A stretch of DNA of 64,000 bases, from contig NZ_JAJOHW010000021.1 of NCBI RefSeq assembly GCF_021129195.1, forward strand, positions 39,187 to 103,186. Direction: 5' to 3'. Shown here piece after piece: positions 37,423-47,837 of this stretch. Under the pieces are notes generated by a model. It was given only the letters and a program-made list of their open reading frames with translations. It had not been told where the DNA came from and made no database searches. Position numbers and translations under genes: made by a program. Source of the stretch: Chromobacterium aquaticum (GTDB taxonomy: Bacteria > Pseudomonadota > Gammaproteobacteria > Burkholderiales > Chromobacteriaceae). Numbering within the stretch: the first letter of the stretch is position 1; each line of letters begins with the position of its first letter.

Positions 37423-38760
37423 TCACAGCAGCATCGCGGCGATCCAGCCAAAGCCCAGCAAGGGCAGGTTGAAGTGCAGGAAGGTGGGCACCACCGTTCC
37501 CCACATATGATCATGCTGGCCATCGGCGTTCAGGCCGGCGGTCGGCCCCAGCGTGGAGTCGGATGCCGGCGAGCCGGCGTCGCCCAGCGCCGCGGCGGTG
37601 CCGACCAAGGAGACGATGGCCAGTTCGGAAAACCCAAAACCCAAGGCCAGCGGCACATAGATGGACGCGATGATGGGCACGGTGGAGAAGGACGAGCCTA
37701 TCCCCATGGTGATCAACAGCCCCACCAGCAGCATCATGAAAGCGGCCAGCCCGCGATTGTCGCCGATCAGGTCCACCGAGGAGCGGACCAGCGACTGGAC
37801 ATCGCCGCTGGCGTTCATCACGCTGGCGAAGCCCGCGGCGGCGATCATGATGAAACCCACCTGGGCCATCAAGCGCATGCCCTGGGTGAAATGGCTGTCC
37901 AGTTCGGTCCAGCGCATCACTCCGGAACCGGAAATCAAGGCGAAGCCCACCAGGCCGCCGAACACCATGGAGCCGGTCCACAGCTGCGCCAGCAGGGACA
38001 GCAGCAAGGCCGCGCCAATCGATACCCGCTGCCATAGCCCCAGTTTGACGCTGCCGCGCTCGCCGCCTGCCACGGCGACGTCCTGGTAATGCCGCGGCCG
38101 CCGGTAACTGAACAGCAAGGCCAGCGCCAGGCCAAACACCATGCCCGACGCCGGAATCAGCATCGCCAGCGGCGCCGCGCTCAAGCCGACTTGAAAACCG
38201 CTGGCCGCGCCGGCCTTATTGATGTTGCCCACCAGGATATCGTTTAGGAAAATCGAGCCGAAACCGATCGGCATCGTCATATACATCACGGTAATGGAGA
38301 AGGTGATGGCGCAGGCCACCGCGCGCCGGTCCAGTCGCAGCCGGTTCATCACCAGCAACAAGGGCGGCACCAGGATGGGAATGAAGGCGATATGCACCGG
38401 GATGACGGTGCCCGAGGCGAAGCCGGCCAGCACCAGACAGGCCAGCAAGCTCCACTTGACCACGCGCAGCATGCGCTCGGAGTGTCCTCCGTTCTGGATG
38501 TAGCCGACGATCCGGCCCGACAAGCCTTGCACGATGCCGGTGCGCGACAGCGCGATGGCGAAAGCGCCCAGGGTGGCATAGGCCAGCGCCACCGGCGCGC
38601 CGGCGCCCAAGCCGCCGTTGAACGCTCGCACCACCGCCTCTGGCGACATGCCTGCGTAAATGCCGCCAATGGCGGCGGAAAGAATCAGGGCCAGCACCAC
38701 CGGCACCCGCGACAGGCTCAAGGCCATCATCACCAACACGGCTAAGACCACGGCATTCAT
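37423..38760 (-). CDS. Na+/H+ antiporter-family transporter, possible histidine permease
   Basis: A 445-residue inner-membrane protein with about eleven hydrophobic segments. GTVIPVHIAFIPILVPPLLL, MPIGFGSIFLNDILVG and DAGSPASDSTLGPTAGLNAD fit the COG2056/YuiF-like group of Na+/H+ antiporter-like proteins. Some have been proposed as histidine transporters from gene context (from memory), and here the gene is the last of a hut cluster, 191 nt after hutH. AGGAGATTCCC precedes the ATG at 38760. A hutH terminator lies between them, so it may have its own promoter. Confidence 0.82.
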   Translation of the reverse strand: MNAVVLAVLVMMALSLSRVPVVLALILSAAIGGIYAGMSPEAVVRAFNGGLGAGAPVALAYATLGAFAIALSRTGIVQGLSGRIVGYIQNGGHSERMLRVVKWSLLACLVLAGFASGTVIPVHIAFIPILVPPLLLVMNRLRLDRRAVACAITFSITVMYMTMPIGFGSIFLNDILVGNINKAGAASGFQVGLSAAPLAMLIPASGMVFGLALALLFSYRRPRHYQDVAVAGGERGSVKLGLWQRVSIGAALLLSLLAQLWTGSMVFGGLVGFALISGSGVMRWTELDSHFTQGMRLMAQVGFIMIAAAGFASVMNASGDVQSLVRSSVDLIGDNRGLAAFMMLLVGLLITMGIGSSFSTVPIIASIYVPLALGFGFSELAIVSLVGTAAALGDAGSPASDSTLGPTAGLNADGQHDHMWGTVVPTFLHFNLPLLGFGWIAAMLL

Positions 38761-38905
38761 GGGAATCTCCTCGTCGGCGCCCGTCAATGGCGGGCGCATC
38801 GATAGTCTGGCGTCCCGGCGTCGCCGGGCTCCTATCCCCGAACTCCACAGATCATTGCCTGCTGGTTCTTCATTCTGTTCCGCGCGTCAAACCCCGCGCG
38901 GAGGC

Positions 38906-38940
38906 GAAAACACCAGCCGCCTCCGTGCAGAGGCGGCTGG
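38906..38940 (-). terminator. Intrinsic terminator of hutH
   Basis: CCAGCCGCCTC (38940-38930, minus strand) pairs with GAGGCGGCTGG (38923-38913), followed by TGTTTTCG. It lies 12 nt after the hutH stop. Confidence 0.8.
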
Positions 38941-38951
38941 CGATCTCGTGA

Positions 38952-40481
38952 TTACAGCGACGGCAGCAGGCCGGCTTCGACAAAGCGGTTGTAGGAACCG
39001 CTGGCCACCAGCGCGGCGGCTTTCTCGATATCCGGCGCGAAGTAGCGGTCCTTGTCGTAGAAGCTCACCTGTTCGCGCAATTCGGCCTTGGCCGCTTCCA
39101 GCTTGGCCGAGGTCTTGTGCGGCGCGCGGAAGTCCACGCCCTGGCAGGCGGCCAGCAGTTCCACCGCCAGGATGCCGGCGGTGTTGCCAGCCATGTCGCG
39201 CAGACGGCGGCCGGCGAAAGTGGCCATCGACACATGGTCTTCCTGGTTGGCCGAGGTGGGCAGGCTGTCCACCGAGGCCGGATGCGCCAGCGATTTGTTT
39301 TCCGAAGCCAAGGCCGCGCCGGTGACCTGGGCGATCATGAAGCCGGAGTTGACCCCGCCGTTATTGACCAGGAAGGGCGGCAGCTTGGACAGATTGCTGT
39401 CGATCAGCAGCGCCATCCGGCGTTCGGACAGCGAACCGATTTCGGCCAGCGCCAGCGCCAGGTTGTCGGCGGCGAAGGCCACCGGCTCGGCGTGGAAGTT
39501 GCCGCCGGACAGGATGTCGTTGTCGGCGGCGAACACCAGCGGGTTGTCGGACACCGAGTTGGCTTCCACCACCAGCACCGCGGCGGCCTGGCGGATCTGG
39601 GTCAGACAGGCGCCCATCACTTGCGGCTGACAGCGCAGCGAATACGGGTCTTGCACCTTGCCGCAGTTTTCGTGCGAATGCTCGATCTCGCTATGCTCCA
39701 ACAGGCTGCGGTAAACGCGGGCGGCGTCGATCTGGCCGGCGTGACCGCGCACCGCGTGGATGCGCTCGTCGAACGGGGTGCGACTGCCCAAGGCGGCCTC
39801 CACCGACAGCGCGCCGGCCACCGAGGCCGAGGCGTACAGGTCTTCCGCGGCGAACAGGCCTTCCAGCGCGAAGGCGGTGGACGCCTGGGTGCCGTTCAGC
39901 AAGGCCAGGCCTTCCTTGGGCGCCAGGGTGATGGGCTCCAGGCCGGCGGAACGCATCGCCACCGCGCCCGGCACGCGGGTGCCGTTGACGAAGGCTTCGC
40001 CCTCGCCGATCAGCACCGCGCTCATATGCGACAGCGGCGCCAGATCGCCGGACGCGCCCACCGAGCCCTTCTGCGGGATCACCGGGTAGATGCGCTGGTT
40101 GAATAAGGTGATCAGCGCCTCGATCACCAGCCGGCGGATGCCGGAAAAACCGCGCGCCAGCGAGTTGATCTTCAAGGCCATCACCAGGCGCACGGTGGAC
40201 TCGTCCATAGGCGCGCCGATGCCGGCGGCGTGGGACAGCACGATGGAGCGTTGCAGCAGCTCCAGCTCTTCCGGCGCGATGCGGGTATTGGCCAACAGGC
40301 CGAAACCGGTGTTGATGCCGTAGGCGGTGCGGCCTTCGGACAGCACCCGCGCCACGGTGGCGGCGGAGGCGTCGATGGCGGCATGGCTGGACGGGTCCAG
40401 TTGCAGTTGCAGGCTGGTTTCACGTGAAACGCGGCGCAGTTCGGCCAGGCTGAGCGTGCCGGGAACAATGTTCAATACCAT
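38952..40481 (-). CDS. hutH: Histidine ammonia-lyase
   Basis: A 509-residue enzyme that converts L-histidine to trans-urocanate and ammonia, the first step of histidine breakdown. The MIO prosthetic group forms from Ala-Ser-Gly in [14 protein letters not shown] (about 139-152). [11 protein letters not shown] (about 53-63) and [18 protein letters not shown] are conserved. AAGGAGAGTATCAG precedes the ATG. A parS-like palindrome lies near the 5' end of the gene. It is downstream of the permease gene in the hut run. Confidence 0.98.
   Translation of the reverse strand: MVLNIVPGTLSLAELRRVSRETSLQLQLDPSSHAAIDASAATVARVLSEGRTAYGINTGFGLLANTRIAPEELELLQRSIVLSHAAGIGAPMDESTVRLVMALKINSLARGFSGIRRLVIEALITLFNQRIYPVIPQKGSVGASGDLAPLSHMSAVLIGEGEAFVNGTRVPGAVAMRSAGLEPITLAPKEGLALLNGTQASTAFALEGLFAAEDLYASASVAGALSVEAALGSRTPFDERIHAVRGHAGQIDAARVYRSLLEHSEIEHSHENCGKVQDPYSLRCQPQVMGACLTQIRQAAAVLVVEANSVSDNPLVFAADNDILSGGNFHAEPVAFAADNLALALAEIGSLSERRMALLIDSNLSKLPPFLVNNGGVNSGFMIAQVTGAALASENKSLAHPASVDSLPTSANQEDHVSMATFAGRRLRDMAGNTAGILAVELLAACQGVDFRAPHKTSAKLEAAKAELREQVSFYDKDRYFAPDIEKAAALVASGSYNRFVEAGLLPSL
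40416..40431. promoter_or_regulatory. parS-like site (14/16, perfect 14-bp core palindrome)
   Basis: GGTTTCACGTGAAACG contains the intact core GTTTCACGTGAAAC and differs from parS only at the outermost bases. It lies inside hutH. Good candidate for a second functional ParB site. Confidence 0.7.
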
Positions 40482-40622
40482 CTGATACTCTCCTTCATAA
40501 AGCGTTTGCAGCGCCGCTGGCCGCGGTGAGCGCTGGTCTTGTGTTATCGCGCCCTGCCGGCAAGCGGCTTGAGTATTCCGGCGAGCCCGCGCCCGCCGGA
40601 CAAAAAACGTTGATGCGCGCCT

Positions 40623-42008
40623 TTAGGCGGCGTCGCGCTGAGCCTCCGCCTCCGCGCCGGGCGCCAGCACCCGGCTCCACAGGAAGTGGCCGGCCACCAC
40701 CAGCGCCACCCAAGCGGCGCCAACCAGCAGCGCGGAGCGAGTGTCCTCGAAGTAGCCGAGCACGCCGATGACGAACAGCATGAAGCCAATCGCCGCCAGC
40801 GGCGCGTAAGGCCAGAACGGCACCGGGAACTTCAATTCCGCGGCTTCCTCCTTGCTCATCTTGCGGCGCATCGCCACCTGGGCCAGCAGAATCATCAGCC
40901 ACACCCACACCGTGGCGAAGGTGGCGATGGACGCGATCAGCAGGAACACATCCTTGGGCATCAGGTAATTCAGCACCACGCCCACCAGCAGCGCGGCCGC
41001 CATCACCAGCACCGTCATCCACGGCACGCCGTTGGACGACAGCTTGGCGAAGCTCTGCGGCGCCTGACCCTGGCGCGCCATGCCATACAGCATGCGACCG
41101 GCGCCGAAGATGTCGCTGTTGATCGCCGAGATCGCCGCCGAGATCACCACCGCGTTCAGGATATGGGCGGCGGCGGGAATGCCCAGGCTCTCGAAGATCT
41201 GCACGAAGGGGCTGCCCTGGCTGCCGATCTGCGGCCACGGATAAATCGACATCAGCACCGTCAGCGTCAGCACGTAGAACAGCAGAATGCGCACCGGCAC
41301 CGCGTTGATCGCGCGCGGAATGGTCTGCTGCGGATTCTGCGCCTCGCCGGCGGAGATGCCGATGATCTCGATGCCGCCGAAGGCGAACATCACCACCGCC
41401 AGCGAGGCGATCACCCCGCCCCAGCCATTGGGCATGAAGCCGCCGTGCGACCACAGATTGTGCAGGCCGCTGGCCTCGGCGCTGCCGAAGCCGAACAGGA
41501 TGATGGCCACGCCGCCGAGTATCATCGCGACGATGGCGCCCACCTTGACGATGGACAGCCAGAACTCCATCTCGCCGAACACCTTGACGCTGCACAGATT
41601 CAAGGCGCCGATGAAGAAGATGATGCTCAGCACCCAGATCCAGCGGTCCACTTCCGGAAACCACAAGCTCATATAGATGCCGAAGGCGGTCACGTCGGCC
41701 AGGCAGACGATGATCATCTCGAAGGCATAGGTCCAGCCGGTGATCACCCCGGCCAAGGGTCCCAGATAGCTGGTGGCGTAATGGCCGAAGGAACCGGCCA
41801 CCGGATTGTGCACCGCCATTTCGCCCAGCGCGCGCATCACCATGTAGACGGCGGCGCCGCCGATCAAATAGGCCAGCAATACCGCCGGACCGGCCATCTG
41901 TATCGCCGCCGCCGAACCGTAGAACAAGCCGGTGCCGATGGCCGACCCCAGCGCCATGAAACGGATGTGACGGGCGGACAGGCCGCGCGTCAGCGTTTGT
42001 GTTTGCAT
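40623..42008 (-). CDS. APC-family amino-acid permease, probable histidine permease
   Basis: A 461-residue permease with twelve predicted membrane segments. The N-terminus ([20 protein letters not shown]) and [22 protein letters not shown] are those of the ProY/GabP-type amino-acid/proton symporters. Placement between hutU and hutH suggests it takes up histidine (or urocanate), i.e. a HutT-like role; that is an inference. AAGGAGGAGAGAGAG precedes the ATG. It ends 141 nt before hutH. Confidence 0.9.
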   Translation of the reverse strand: MQTQTLTRGLSARHIRFMALGSAIGTGLFYGSAAAIQMAGPAVLLAYLIGGAAVYMVMRALGEMAVHNPVAGSFGHYATSYLGPLAGVITGWTYAFEMIIVCLADVTAFGIYMSLWFPEVDRWIWVLSIIFFIGALNLCSVKVFGEMEFWLSIVKVGAIVAMILGGVAIILFGFGSAEASGLHNLWSHGGFMPNGWGGVIASLAVVMFAFGGIEIIGISAGEAQNPQQTIPRAINAVPVRILLFYVLTLTVLMSIYPWPQIGSQGSPFVQIFESLGIPAAAHILNAVVISAAISAINSDIFGAGRMLYGMARQGQAPQSFAKLSSNGVPWMTVLVMAAALLVGVVLNYLMPKDVFLLIASIATFATVWVWLMILLAQVAMRRKMSKEEAAELKFPVPFWPYAPLAAIGFMLFVIGVLGYFEDTRSALLVGAAWVALVVAGHFLWSRVLAPGAEAEAQRDAA

Positions 42009-42399
42009 CTCTCTCTCCTCCTTGGCATGGCTGTGCTTGCCGGCCGGACGCGGATGCGCCCGCTACGCCGCCTCCCGCGGCCCGGCATGTTTCGCTGCGC
42101 AGTCAGTCAAGCGCCGGCAAACTGTAGGGCCAGCGGCGGCGGACCACAAGGCCGCACAGCGCGAACGCGCGGCGGGCCATGACGAAACACGCGGACAACA
42201 GGCGCGGACGCGCCAGTGCGTCTCAGTGGACAGGCAAGGACAACATGACTGGTTTTTTTCCTTTGCAACACGCTTTACTGCTCCCGCCGCTTGTTTTGAA
42301 TTCAGCTTGTTCGGTCGGGATGACGGCGTCCAGGCGGACTAGCGCCTAGACGCCACAGCCCGCCGCCGGCGTGCGCGCGGCGGCGGTATGCCTTCTTCA
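42009..42399. other. Intergenic region between hutU and the permease gene
   Basis: About 390 bp. It contains a 30-bp imperfect inverted repeat (42325-42354, GGCGTC/GACGCC arms) that could form a hairpin behind hutU. The rest is GC-rich with one A/T-rich patch (42246-42300) that could be the permease promoter. I see no TGTATATACA-type HutC operator here. Confidence 0.45.
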
Positions 42400-42524
42400 C
42401 TACATGTTCACGCTAAAACGAGGCAAGGCGTTGCGGCTGGCACCGCGGAATGTTCATAGCATTCCGCGGCGCAGCTCCCCGTATTACGACGCCTCACCAC
42501 GCGCAGCTGATCGCACGCAGGTGC
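42400..42524. mobile_element. MITE copy F (125 bp, diverged)
   Basis: Forward orientation. Diverged ends CTACATGTTCACG and GCACGCAGGTGC. TCA flanks both sides (42397-42399 and 42525-42527); the right one is the complement of the hutU TGA stop. Interior CGAGGCAAGGCGTTGCGGCTG and GCGGAATGTTCATAG are recognisable. Confidence 0.75.
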
Positions 42525-44198
42525 TCAGCGTTTCAGCATCGGCAGGTCCAGGCCCTGCTCTCTTGCGCAGTTCTCTGCGATCTCGTAGCCGGCGTCGGCG
42601 TGACGCATCACCCCGGTGCCCGGATCGTTGCGCAGCACGCGGCCCACGCGCTGGGCCGCGGCGTCGCTGCCGTCGCAGACGATGACCACGCCGGAGTGCT
42701 GGGAGAAGCCCATGCCCACGCCGCCGCCGTGATGCAGCGATACCCAGGTGGCGCCGCCGGCGGTGTTGAGCAAGGCGTTCAGCAGCGGCCAGTCGGACAC
42801 GGCATCGGAGCCGTCCTTCATGCTCTCGGTCTCGCGGTTGGGCGAGGCCACCGAGCCGGAGTCCAGATGGTCGCGGCCGATCACGATGGGCGCTTTCAAT
42901 TCGCCGTTCTTGACCATCTCGTTGAAGGCCAGACCCAGGCGGGCGCGGTCTTTCAGGCCCACCCAGCAGATGCGCGCCGGCAGGCCCTGGAAGCTGATGC
43001 GCTCCTTGGCCATGTCCAGCCAGTTATGCAAGTGCGGATCGTCGGGGATCAGTTCCTTGACCTTCTGGTCGGTCTTGTAGATGTCTTCCGGATCGCCGGA
43101 CAGCGCCACCCAGCGGAAGGGGCCGATGCCTTCGCAGAACAGCGGGCGCACATAGGCGGGCACGAAACCGGGGAAGTCGAAGGCATTGGCCACGCCCTCT
43201 TCCAACGCCATCTGGCGGATGTTGTTGCCGTAGTCCAGCGTGGCGGCGCCGCGCTCTTGCAAAGTCAGCATCGCGCGCACCTGCACCGCCATCGATTTCT
43301 TGGCGGCGGCGGTGATTTCGCCTGCGGAGGTCTTCTGCTTGGCGCGCCATTGCTCCACGGTCCAGCCCTGCGGCAGATAGCCATGCACCGGGTCGTGGGC
43401 CGAGGTCTGATCGGTGACCACATCCGGGGTGATGCCGCGCGCCACCAGTTCCGCGAACACGTCGGCGGCGTTGCCCAGCAAGCCCACCGATACCGCCTTG
43501 CCGTTGTGCTTGGCCTCGTCGATGATGGCCAGCGCCTCGTCCAGGGTCTTGGCCTTGCGGTCCACATAGCGGGTTTTCAGGCGGAAATCGATGCGGGTTT
43601 CGTCGCATTCGACGGCGATCATGCTGAAGCCGGCCATGGTGGCGGCCAGCGGCTGGGCGCCGCCCATGCCGCCCAGGCCGCCGGTCAGAATCCAGCGGCC
43701 TTGCGGCTTGCCGTCGAAATGCTGGTTGGCGACAGCGAAGAAGGTTTCGTAAGTCCCCTGCACAATGCCTTGCGAGCCGATGTAGATCCAGGAGCCGGCC
43801 GTCATCTGGCCGTACATCATCAGGCCCTTCTTATCCAGCTCGTTGAAGTGCTCCCAGTTGGCCCAGTGCGGCACCAGGTTGGAGTTGGCGATCAACACCC
43901 GCGGCGCATCGGCGTGGGTCTTGAACACGCCCACCGGCTTGCCGGACTGCACCAGCAGGGTTTCGTCGTCCTCCAGACGCTTGAGCACGTCCAGGATGGT
44001 GTCGTAGCACTGCCAGTCGCGGGCGGCGCGGCCGATGCCGCCGTACACCACCAGGCTTTGCGGATGCTCGGCCACTTCCGCGTCCAGATTGTTCTGGATC
44101 ATGCGGTAGGCGGCCTCGGTCAGCCAGCTCTTGCAAGTCAATTCGCTGCCGCGCGGCGCGCGGATGTGGCGAGTCGGATCAAAACGCGGGTCGGACAT
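42525..44198 (-). CDS. hutU: Urocanate hydratase
   Basis: A 557-residue NAD-dependent enzyme that converts urocanate to imidazolone propionate. [18 protein letters not shown] (about 48-65), the NAD-binding [14 protein letters not shown] (about 172-185) and [18 protein letters not shown] are typical. AAAGGAGAATACCG precedes the ATG. It begins 75 nt after hutG in the hut run, and its TGA stop is the TSD of MITE copy F. Confidence 0.98.
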   Translation of the reverse strand: MSDPRFDPTRHIRAPRGSELTCKSWLTEAAYRMIQNNLDAEVAEHPQSLVVYGGIGRAARDWQCYDTILDVLKRLEDDETLLVQSGKPVGVFKTHADAPRVLIANSNLVPHWANWEHFNELDKKGLMMYGQMTAGSWIYIGSQGIVQGTYETFFAVANQHFDGKPQGRWILTGGLGGMGGAQPLAATMAGFSMIAVECDETRIDFRLKTRYVDRKAKTLDEALAIIDEAKHNGKAVSVGLLGNAADVFAELVARGITPDVVTDQTSAHDPVHGYLPQGWTVEQWRAKQKTSAGEITAAAKKSMAVQVRAMLTLQERGAATLDYGNNIRQMALEEGVANAFDFPGFVPAYVRPLFCEGIGPFRWVALSGDPEDIYKTDQKVKELIPDDPHLHNWLDMAKERISFQGLPARICWVGLKDRARLGLAFNEMVKNGELKAPIVIGRDHLDSGSVASPNRETESMKDGSDAVSDWPLLNALLNTAGGATWVSLHHGGGVGMGFSQHSGVVIVCDGSDAAAQRVGRVLRNDPGTGVMRHADAGYEIAENCAREQGLDLPMLKR

Positions 44199-44273
44199 CG
44201 GTATTCTCCTTTGTAAACCCGCCGCCGGTTGTGGCCCGGCGGGCGGGGAATGACGCTATCGCTACGAACGGGT

Positions 44274-45209
44274 TCAAGCCTGTTTCAGATGCCGGCCTAT
44301 GCTCCATGCCAGCCGGGCGGCGGTCTTGGCGCCGTGGCTGTCGATGTCGAAGGCCGGGTTCAGTTCCACCAGGTCGGCGGCCGCCAATTTGCCGCTTTCG
44401 GCCAAGCGCCGGACCAGGGCCTCGACCACGGGCAGCGCCACCCCCATGGCGGCGGGGGCGGAAACCGCCGGCATCACGCTGGCGGGTAATACATCCAGGT
44501 CTATGGTCAGGTAGACGATGTCCACCTGGTCGACGAAGGCCATCATCGCGCTGCGCACCGTGGACAGGGTGTCCAGCGTCATATCGCTGTCCAGCGTCCA
44601 CTTGACGCCGAGCGCGCGAGCGCGGGCGAACAACGCCTGGGTATTGGACGGCTCGGCCACGCCCAAGCACAGGTAATGGAAGGGGCGGCCGGCCTGCGCG
44701 CAGTCGGCGGCGATTTGGGCGAACGGGGTGCCAGAGGTGGCTTCGACCGCTTCGCGGATATCGAAATGAGCATCGAAATTGACGATGCCTATCACCTTGT
44801 CCGGATGCGCGGCCGCCAGTCCGCGCCAGGTGCCGTAGGCGGTTTCGTGGCCGCCGCCCAGCACCAACGGAAAGTGGCCGTCGACGCGCAGTTGGCGCAC
44901 CCGCTCGCCCAAGCGGATATGGGCGGCGTCCAGGTCGCCGTCGGCGCAATCCACGTCGCCGGCATCGCACAGCGGCAGTGGCTGGTGCCAAGCCAGATTG
45001 GCCAACGCCTTGCGGATCGCCGCCGGACCGGCGGCGGCGCCGACGCGGCCCTGGTTGCGGCGCACGCCCTCATCGCTGACAAAGCCGATGATGCCCACGC
45101 CCGGCTCCAGCCCGGCGGCGTAAGGCCGCGCCAGTTGGTGCCAGCGCCGCGCCAGATCACCTTCGCCAGCGTCGACGCGGCCGCTCCAAACACTCATGTC
45201 CACGCTCAT
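44274..45209 (-). CDS. hutG: Formimidoylglutamase
   Basis: A 311-residue binuclear-manganese hydrolase of the arginase family. LGGGHETAYGTWRG (about 120-133), NFDAHFDIREA (about 147-157) and LTIDLDVLPASVMP (about 236-249) hold the metal ligands. In the hut context it hydrolyses formiminoglutamate to glutamate and formamide. No hutF is present, in keeping with the four-step route. It starts 3 nt after the hutI stop, so the two are probably coupled. Confidence 0.95.
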   Translation of the reverse strand: MSVDMSVWSGRVDAGEGDLARRWHQLARPYAAGLEPGVGIIGFVSDEGVRRNQGRVGAAAGPAAIRKALANLAWHQPLPLCDAGDVDCADGDLDAAHIRLGERVRQLRVDGHFPLVLGGGHETAYGTWRGLAAAHPDKVIGIVNFDAHFDIREAVEATSGTPFAQIAADCAQAGRPFHYLCLGVAEPSNTQALFARARALGVKWTLDSDMTLDTLSTVRSAMMAFVDQVDIVYLTIDLDVLPASVMPAVSAPAAMGVALPVVEALVRRLAESGKLAAADLVELNPAFDIDSHGAKTAARLAWSIGRHLKQA

Positions 45210-45212
45210 GCT

Positions 45213-46460
45213 TCAACAGCCTTTCATATGCTGCGCCACGCCGCGGAACACGCGCTGGCGCAAGGGATTGTCGCCGAGACCGTAAACGATCTCGGCCGGG
45301 GAATCGATGTCCCACAGCAGCAAGTCGGCGACCTGGCCGGCGGCCAGCCGGCCATGGCTGGCGCCGCGGCCCAAGGCCTGCGCCGCGTGGCGGGTGACGC
45401 CGGCCAGCGCCTCTTCCGGGGTCAGGCCGAACAGCACGCAGGCCTGGTTCATCGCCAGCCGGATCGACGCGAACGGGCTGGTGCCGGGATTGAGATCGGT
45501 GGACACCGCCATCGGCACGCCGGCGGCGCGCAACAGCTCCACCGGCGGCTTTTGGGTTTCGCGCAGGAAATAGAACGCGCCCGGCAGCAGCACCGCCACG
45601 GTGCCGGCGGCCTTCAGCGCGGCCACGCCGGCGGCGTCCAGGTATTCGACATGATCGGCGGACCAGCCGCCGAACTCGGCCACCAGTTCGGCGCCGTGCA
45701 GATTGGACAGCTGCTCGACATGGCCCTTGATCTTGAGGCCGTGCGCGCGCGCCGCTTCGAACACGCGGCGAGTCTGCGCCGGCGAGAAGCCCACGCTTTC
45801 GCAGAAAGCGTCCACCGCCTCGGCCAGGCCCTCGCTCGCGGCGGCCGGCAGGATGACGTCGACGATGTAGTCGATATAGGCGTCGGGCCGGCCGGCGTAT
45901 TCCGGCGGCAGCGCGTGGGCGGCCAGCAGGGTGGCGGACACTTCCACCGCCAGCTCGTCCCGCAGGCGCCGCGCCGCGCGCAGCTGCTTGAGTTCGTCTT
46001 CCAGGCTCAGGCCGTAGCCGGACTTGATCTCCACCGTGGTCACGCCCTCGGCCATCAAGGCGCGCAAGCGTGGCTTGGCGGCGGCGGCCAGGCCGGCTTC
46101 GTCCAGCGCCCGGGTGGCGCGCACGGTGGAGACGATGCCGCCGCCCTCGGCGGCGATCCGCTGATAAGGCACGCCATTGAGGCGCTTTTCCCATTCGGCG
46201 GCGCGATTGCCGCCGTAAACCAGGTGGGTGTGGCAGTCGATGAAGCCGGGCGTGATCCAGGCGCCCTTGGCGTCGATCACCGCGCCGTCGAAACTGGCGG
46301 GATCGATGTCGGCGGCCGGCAGCAGCGCGGCGATGCGGCCGGCTTCCAGCAATAGCGCATGGCCTTCCAGCGCGCCATACGGCGCCGGGCGGCTCGGGTC
46401 CATCGTCGCCAGCCTGGCATTGATCCACAGGCTGCGGCGATCCGCTTGGGCTTGGTTCAT
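45213..46460 (-). CDS. hutI: Imidazolonepropionase
   Basis: A 415-residue amidohydrolase that opens 4-imidazolone-5-propionate to formiminoglutamate. [20 protein letters not shown] (about 74-93) carries the HxH metal site, with [18 protein letters not shown] and [13 protein letters not shown] downstream. It is the first gene of the hutI-hutG-hutU run. An operator-like palindrome TTGTATATACAA lies 22-33 nt upstream of its start, next to a TTGACA hexamer. Confidence 0.98.
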   Translation of the reverse strand: MNQAQADRRSLWINARLATMDPSRPAPYGALEGHALLLEAGRIAALLPAADIDPASFDGAVIDAKGAWITPGFIDCHTHLVYGGNRAAEWEKRLNGVPYQRIAAEGGGIVSTVRATRALDEAGLAAAAKPRLRALMAEGVTTVEIKSGYGLSLEDELKQLRAARRLRDELAVEVSATLLAAHALPPEYAGRPDAYIDYIVDVILPAAASEGLAEAVDAFCESVGFSPAQTRRVFEAARAHGLKIKGHVEQLSNLHGAELVAEFGGWSADHVEYLDAAGVAALKAAGTVAVLLPGAFYFLRETQKPPVELLRAAGVPMAVSTDLNPGTSPFASIRLAMNQACVLFGLTPEEALAGVTRHAAQALGRGASHGRLAAGQVADLLLWDIDSPAEIVYGLGDNPLRQRVFRGVAQHMKGC

Positions 46461-46481
46461 GGTTCGGCTCGATCAGGTTAT

Positions 46482-46519
46482 TTGTATATACAATTAATCC
46501 TATACCGACAGCCTGTCAA
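46482..46519 (-). promoter_or_regulatory. hutI promoter with HutC-like operator 1
   Basis: On the minus strand TTGACA (46519-46514) is a perfect -35. The palindrome TTGTATATACAA (46493-46482) overlaps the expected -10/start region. HutC repressors bind TGTA-N2-TACA-type sites (from memory), so this looks like repressor occlusion of the promoter, relieved by urocanate. Confidence 0.65.
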
Positions 46520-46599
46520 GTTTGCAGCCGCGATTTTTGTAAACACGCAGAATGGCCTGAATAGGCTTATAGACCAGGCAGTTGATGTTGCAAAGCAAC

Positions 46600-46626
46600 A
46601 AAAAAGCCGCCCTGTGGTGGCGGCTT
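46600..46626 (-). terminator. Intrinsic terminator between hutC and hutI
   Basis: AAGCCGCC (46626-46619, minus strand) pairs with GGCGGCTT (46611-46604), followed by a T-run (A at 46601-46605). It lies between the two HutC-like operators and would stop transcripts entering from hutC. Confidence 0.85.
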
Positions 46627-46651
46627 GGATCGGAAAAATTCAGCGTCCATT

Positions 46652-46661
46652 TGTATATACA
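46652..46661. promoter_or_regulatory. HutC-like operator 2
   Basis: TGTATATACA, identical to the core of operator 1, about 170 bp further upstream of hutI and beyond the intergenic terminator. No gene starts directly next to it. It may belong to a lost gene, or allow looping between two repressor sites. Confidence 0.5.
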
Positions 46662-46786
46662 TTGACGCGCAGGACATCGCGAGCCCGGCTGCGCCGCAAC
46701 ATGGCTCCGGCGCTCAGCACCTGGCCCGAAGCCTGGCCGGCAGCACAAACCGGACCCTGCGGCGGGAGCGCCGGAGTGCGCAAACG

Positions 46787-46816
46787 CCACACGCGCAGCA
46801 GACTTTGAACAGCTTC
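46787..46816. mobile_element. MITE right-end remnant (G')
   Basis: ACACGCGCAGCAGACTTTGA followed by ACAGCTTC is the right end of a MITE, followed by TTA (46817-46819). Full copy G starts 4 nt later, so two insertions lie side by side. Confidence 0.6.
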
Positions 46817-46820
46817 TTAA

Positions 46821-46960
46821 GAGCCTGTTCAAAGTCTCTCGAGCAAGGGCGAGACAAGGCGAAAACGAGCGAAAAAGCGGAATGTACAAGTGGTACATGA
46901 GCATTTTGAGCTGGTTTTCAACGCCGTATCGCCGACGCGCAGCAGGCTTTGAACAGGTTC
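46821..46960. mobile_element. MITE copy G (140 bp)
   Basis: Forward orientation. Ends GAGCCTGTTCAAAGTCT and GGCTTTGAACAGGTTC. Flanked by TAA (46818-46820) and TCA (46961-46963); the TCA is the complement of the hutC TGA stop. Closest of all copies to copy E in its interior. Confidence 0.9.
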
Positions 46961-47677
46961 TCAGCGCTTGACCCGAGTCTGCGAACGCAGCTTGTAGCGC
47001 GACCCCGGATGCGTCAGCCGCGCGAAACTGACCAGCTTCTTGTGCGACCAGGTGCGGCGCAACACCAATAGGCAGGGCTCTTGCGCGCTCATGTCCAGCA
47101 TCGCCTGCTCCGCCGCGCTGGGCAGCACCGCCTCCACGCTGTGCTCGATATCGGTCAGCGGGCAGTTCTTCATCAGGAAGTCGTTGGGCGTGCGGCTGCT
47201 GAAATCCTGTTCCAGATAATCCGGCGCGAAGACTGGATTGACGTAGCGGTCTTCCAACTGGATGGCGACCTCGTCCTCGCGGTGAACGATGAGCGAGCGG
47301 AACACCGTGCTGCCCTCCTTCACCCCCAGACGCAAAGCCACGTCCTCATTGGACGCCACCGCCTTGAGCTCGTAGACGTCGGCGCTGTGACGATGACCGC
47401 GCGCCTCGATCTCCTCGGCGATATTGTTGATGTCCAGCAGCGGCGACTCCGCCTTGCGCTCCGCCACATAAGTGCCGTCGCCGGCGAAGCGCAGCAGGAT
47501 GCCGGCCTCGGCCAGATCGCGCACCGCCTTGTTGACGGTCATGCGCGATACCTGGAACTGACGCGCCAACTCCAGTTCCGGCGGAATCTTGCCGCCTGGC
47601 AGGAATTGGCGGGAACGAATGCCTTCAAGGATGTATTCCTTGATGCGCAGATAACGCGGTTGTGCTGTGGATGACAC
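46961..47677 (-). CDS. hutC: Histidine-utilisation repressor HutC (GntR family)
   Basis: A 238-residue GntR/HutC regulator. The winged helix-turn-helix is at about 8-75 (PPELELARQFQVSRMTVNKA). The UTRA ligand domain includes SPLLDINNIAEEIEARGHRH and ends in GSRYKLRSQTRVKR. HutC represses hut genes until urocanate is present. The likely start is a GTG at 47677 after a GATAGGT stretch. It lies upstream of hutI on the same strand, separated by two MITE pieces, an operator and a terminator. Confidence 0.93.
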   Translation of the reverse strand: MSSTAQPRYLRIKEYILEGIRSRQFLPGGKIPPELELARQFQVSRMTVNKAVRDLAEAGILLRFAGDGTYVAERKAESPLLDINNIAEEIEARGHRHSADVYELKAVASNEDVALRLGVKEGSTVFRSLIVHREDEVAIQLEDRYVNPVFAPDYLEQDFSSRTPNDFLMKNCPLTDIEHSVEAVLPSAAEQAMLDMSAQEPCLLVLRRTWSHKKLVSFARLTHPGSRYKLRSQTRVKR

Positions 47678-47837
47678 CTATCGGAACCCAGACTATTGAA
47701 CGGTTTACACAAGGATTGTAGCCCAAAGCGGCGCGGCGCCCCCTGATCCAGCGCAGACAAAACCGGCAGCGGGCATTGCCGCCGCCGCGCGGCTGCGCCA
47801 AGATGAAAGTCCGTCGCCCGTTTGCGAGGCCCTGATC

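Noticed and set aside
46500..46904. 134-codon minus-strand frame between hutC and hutI
   Set aside because: It runs through a MITE, an operator and an intrinsic terminator, with no ribosome site.
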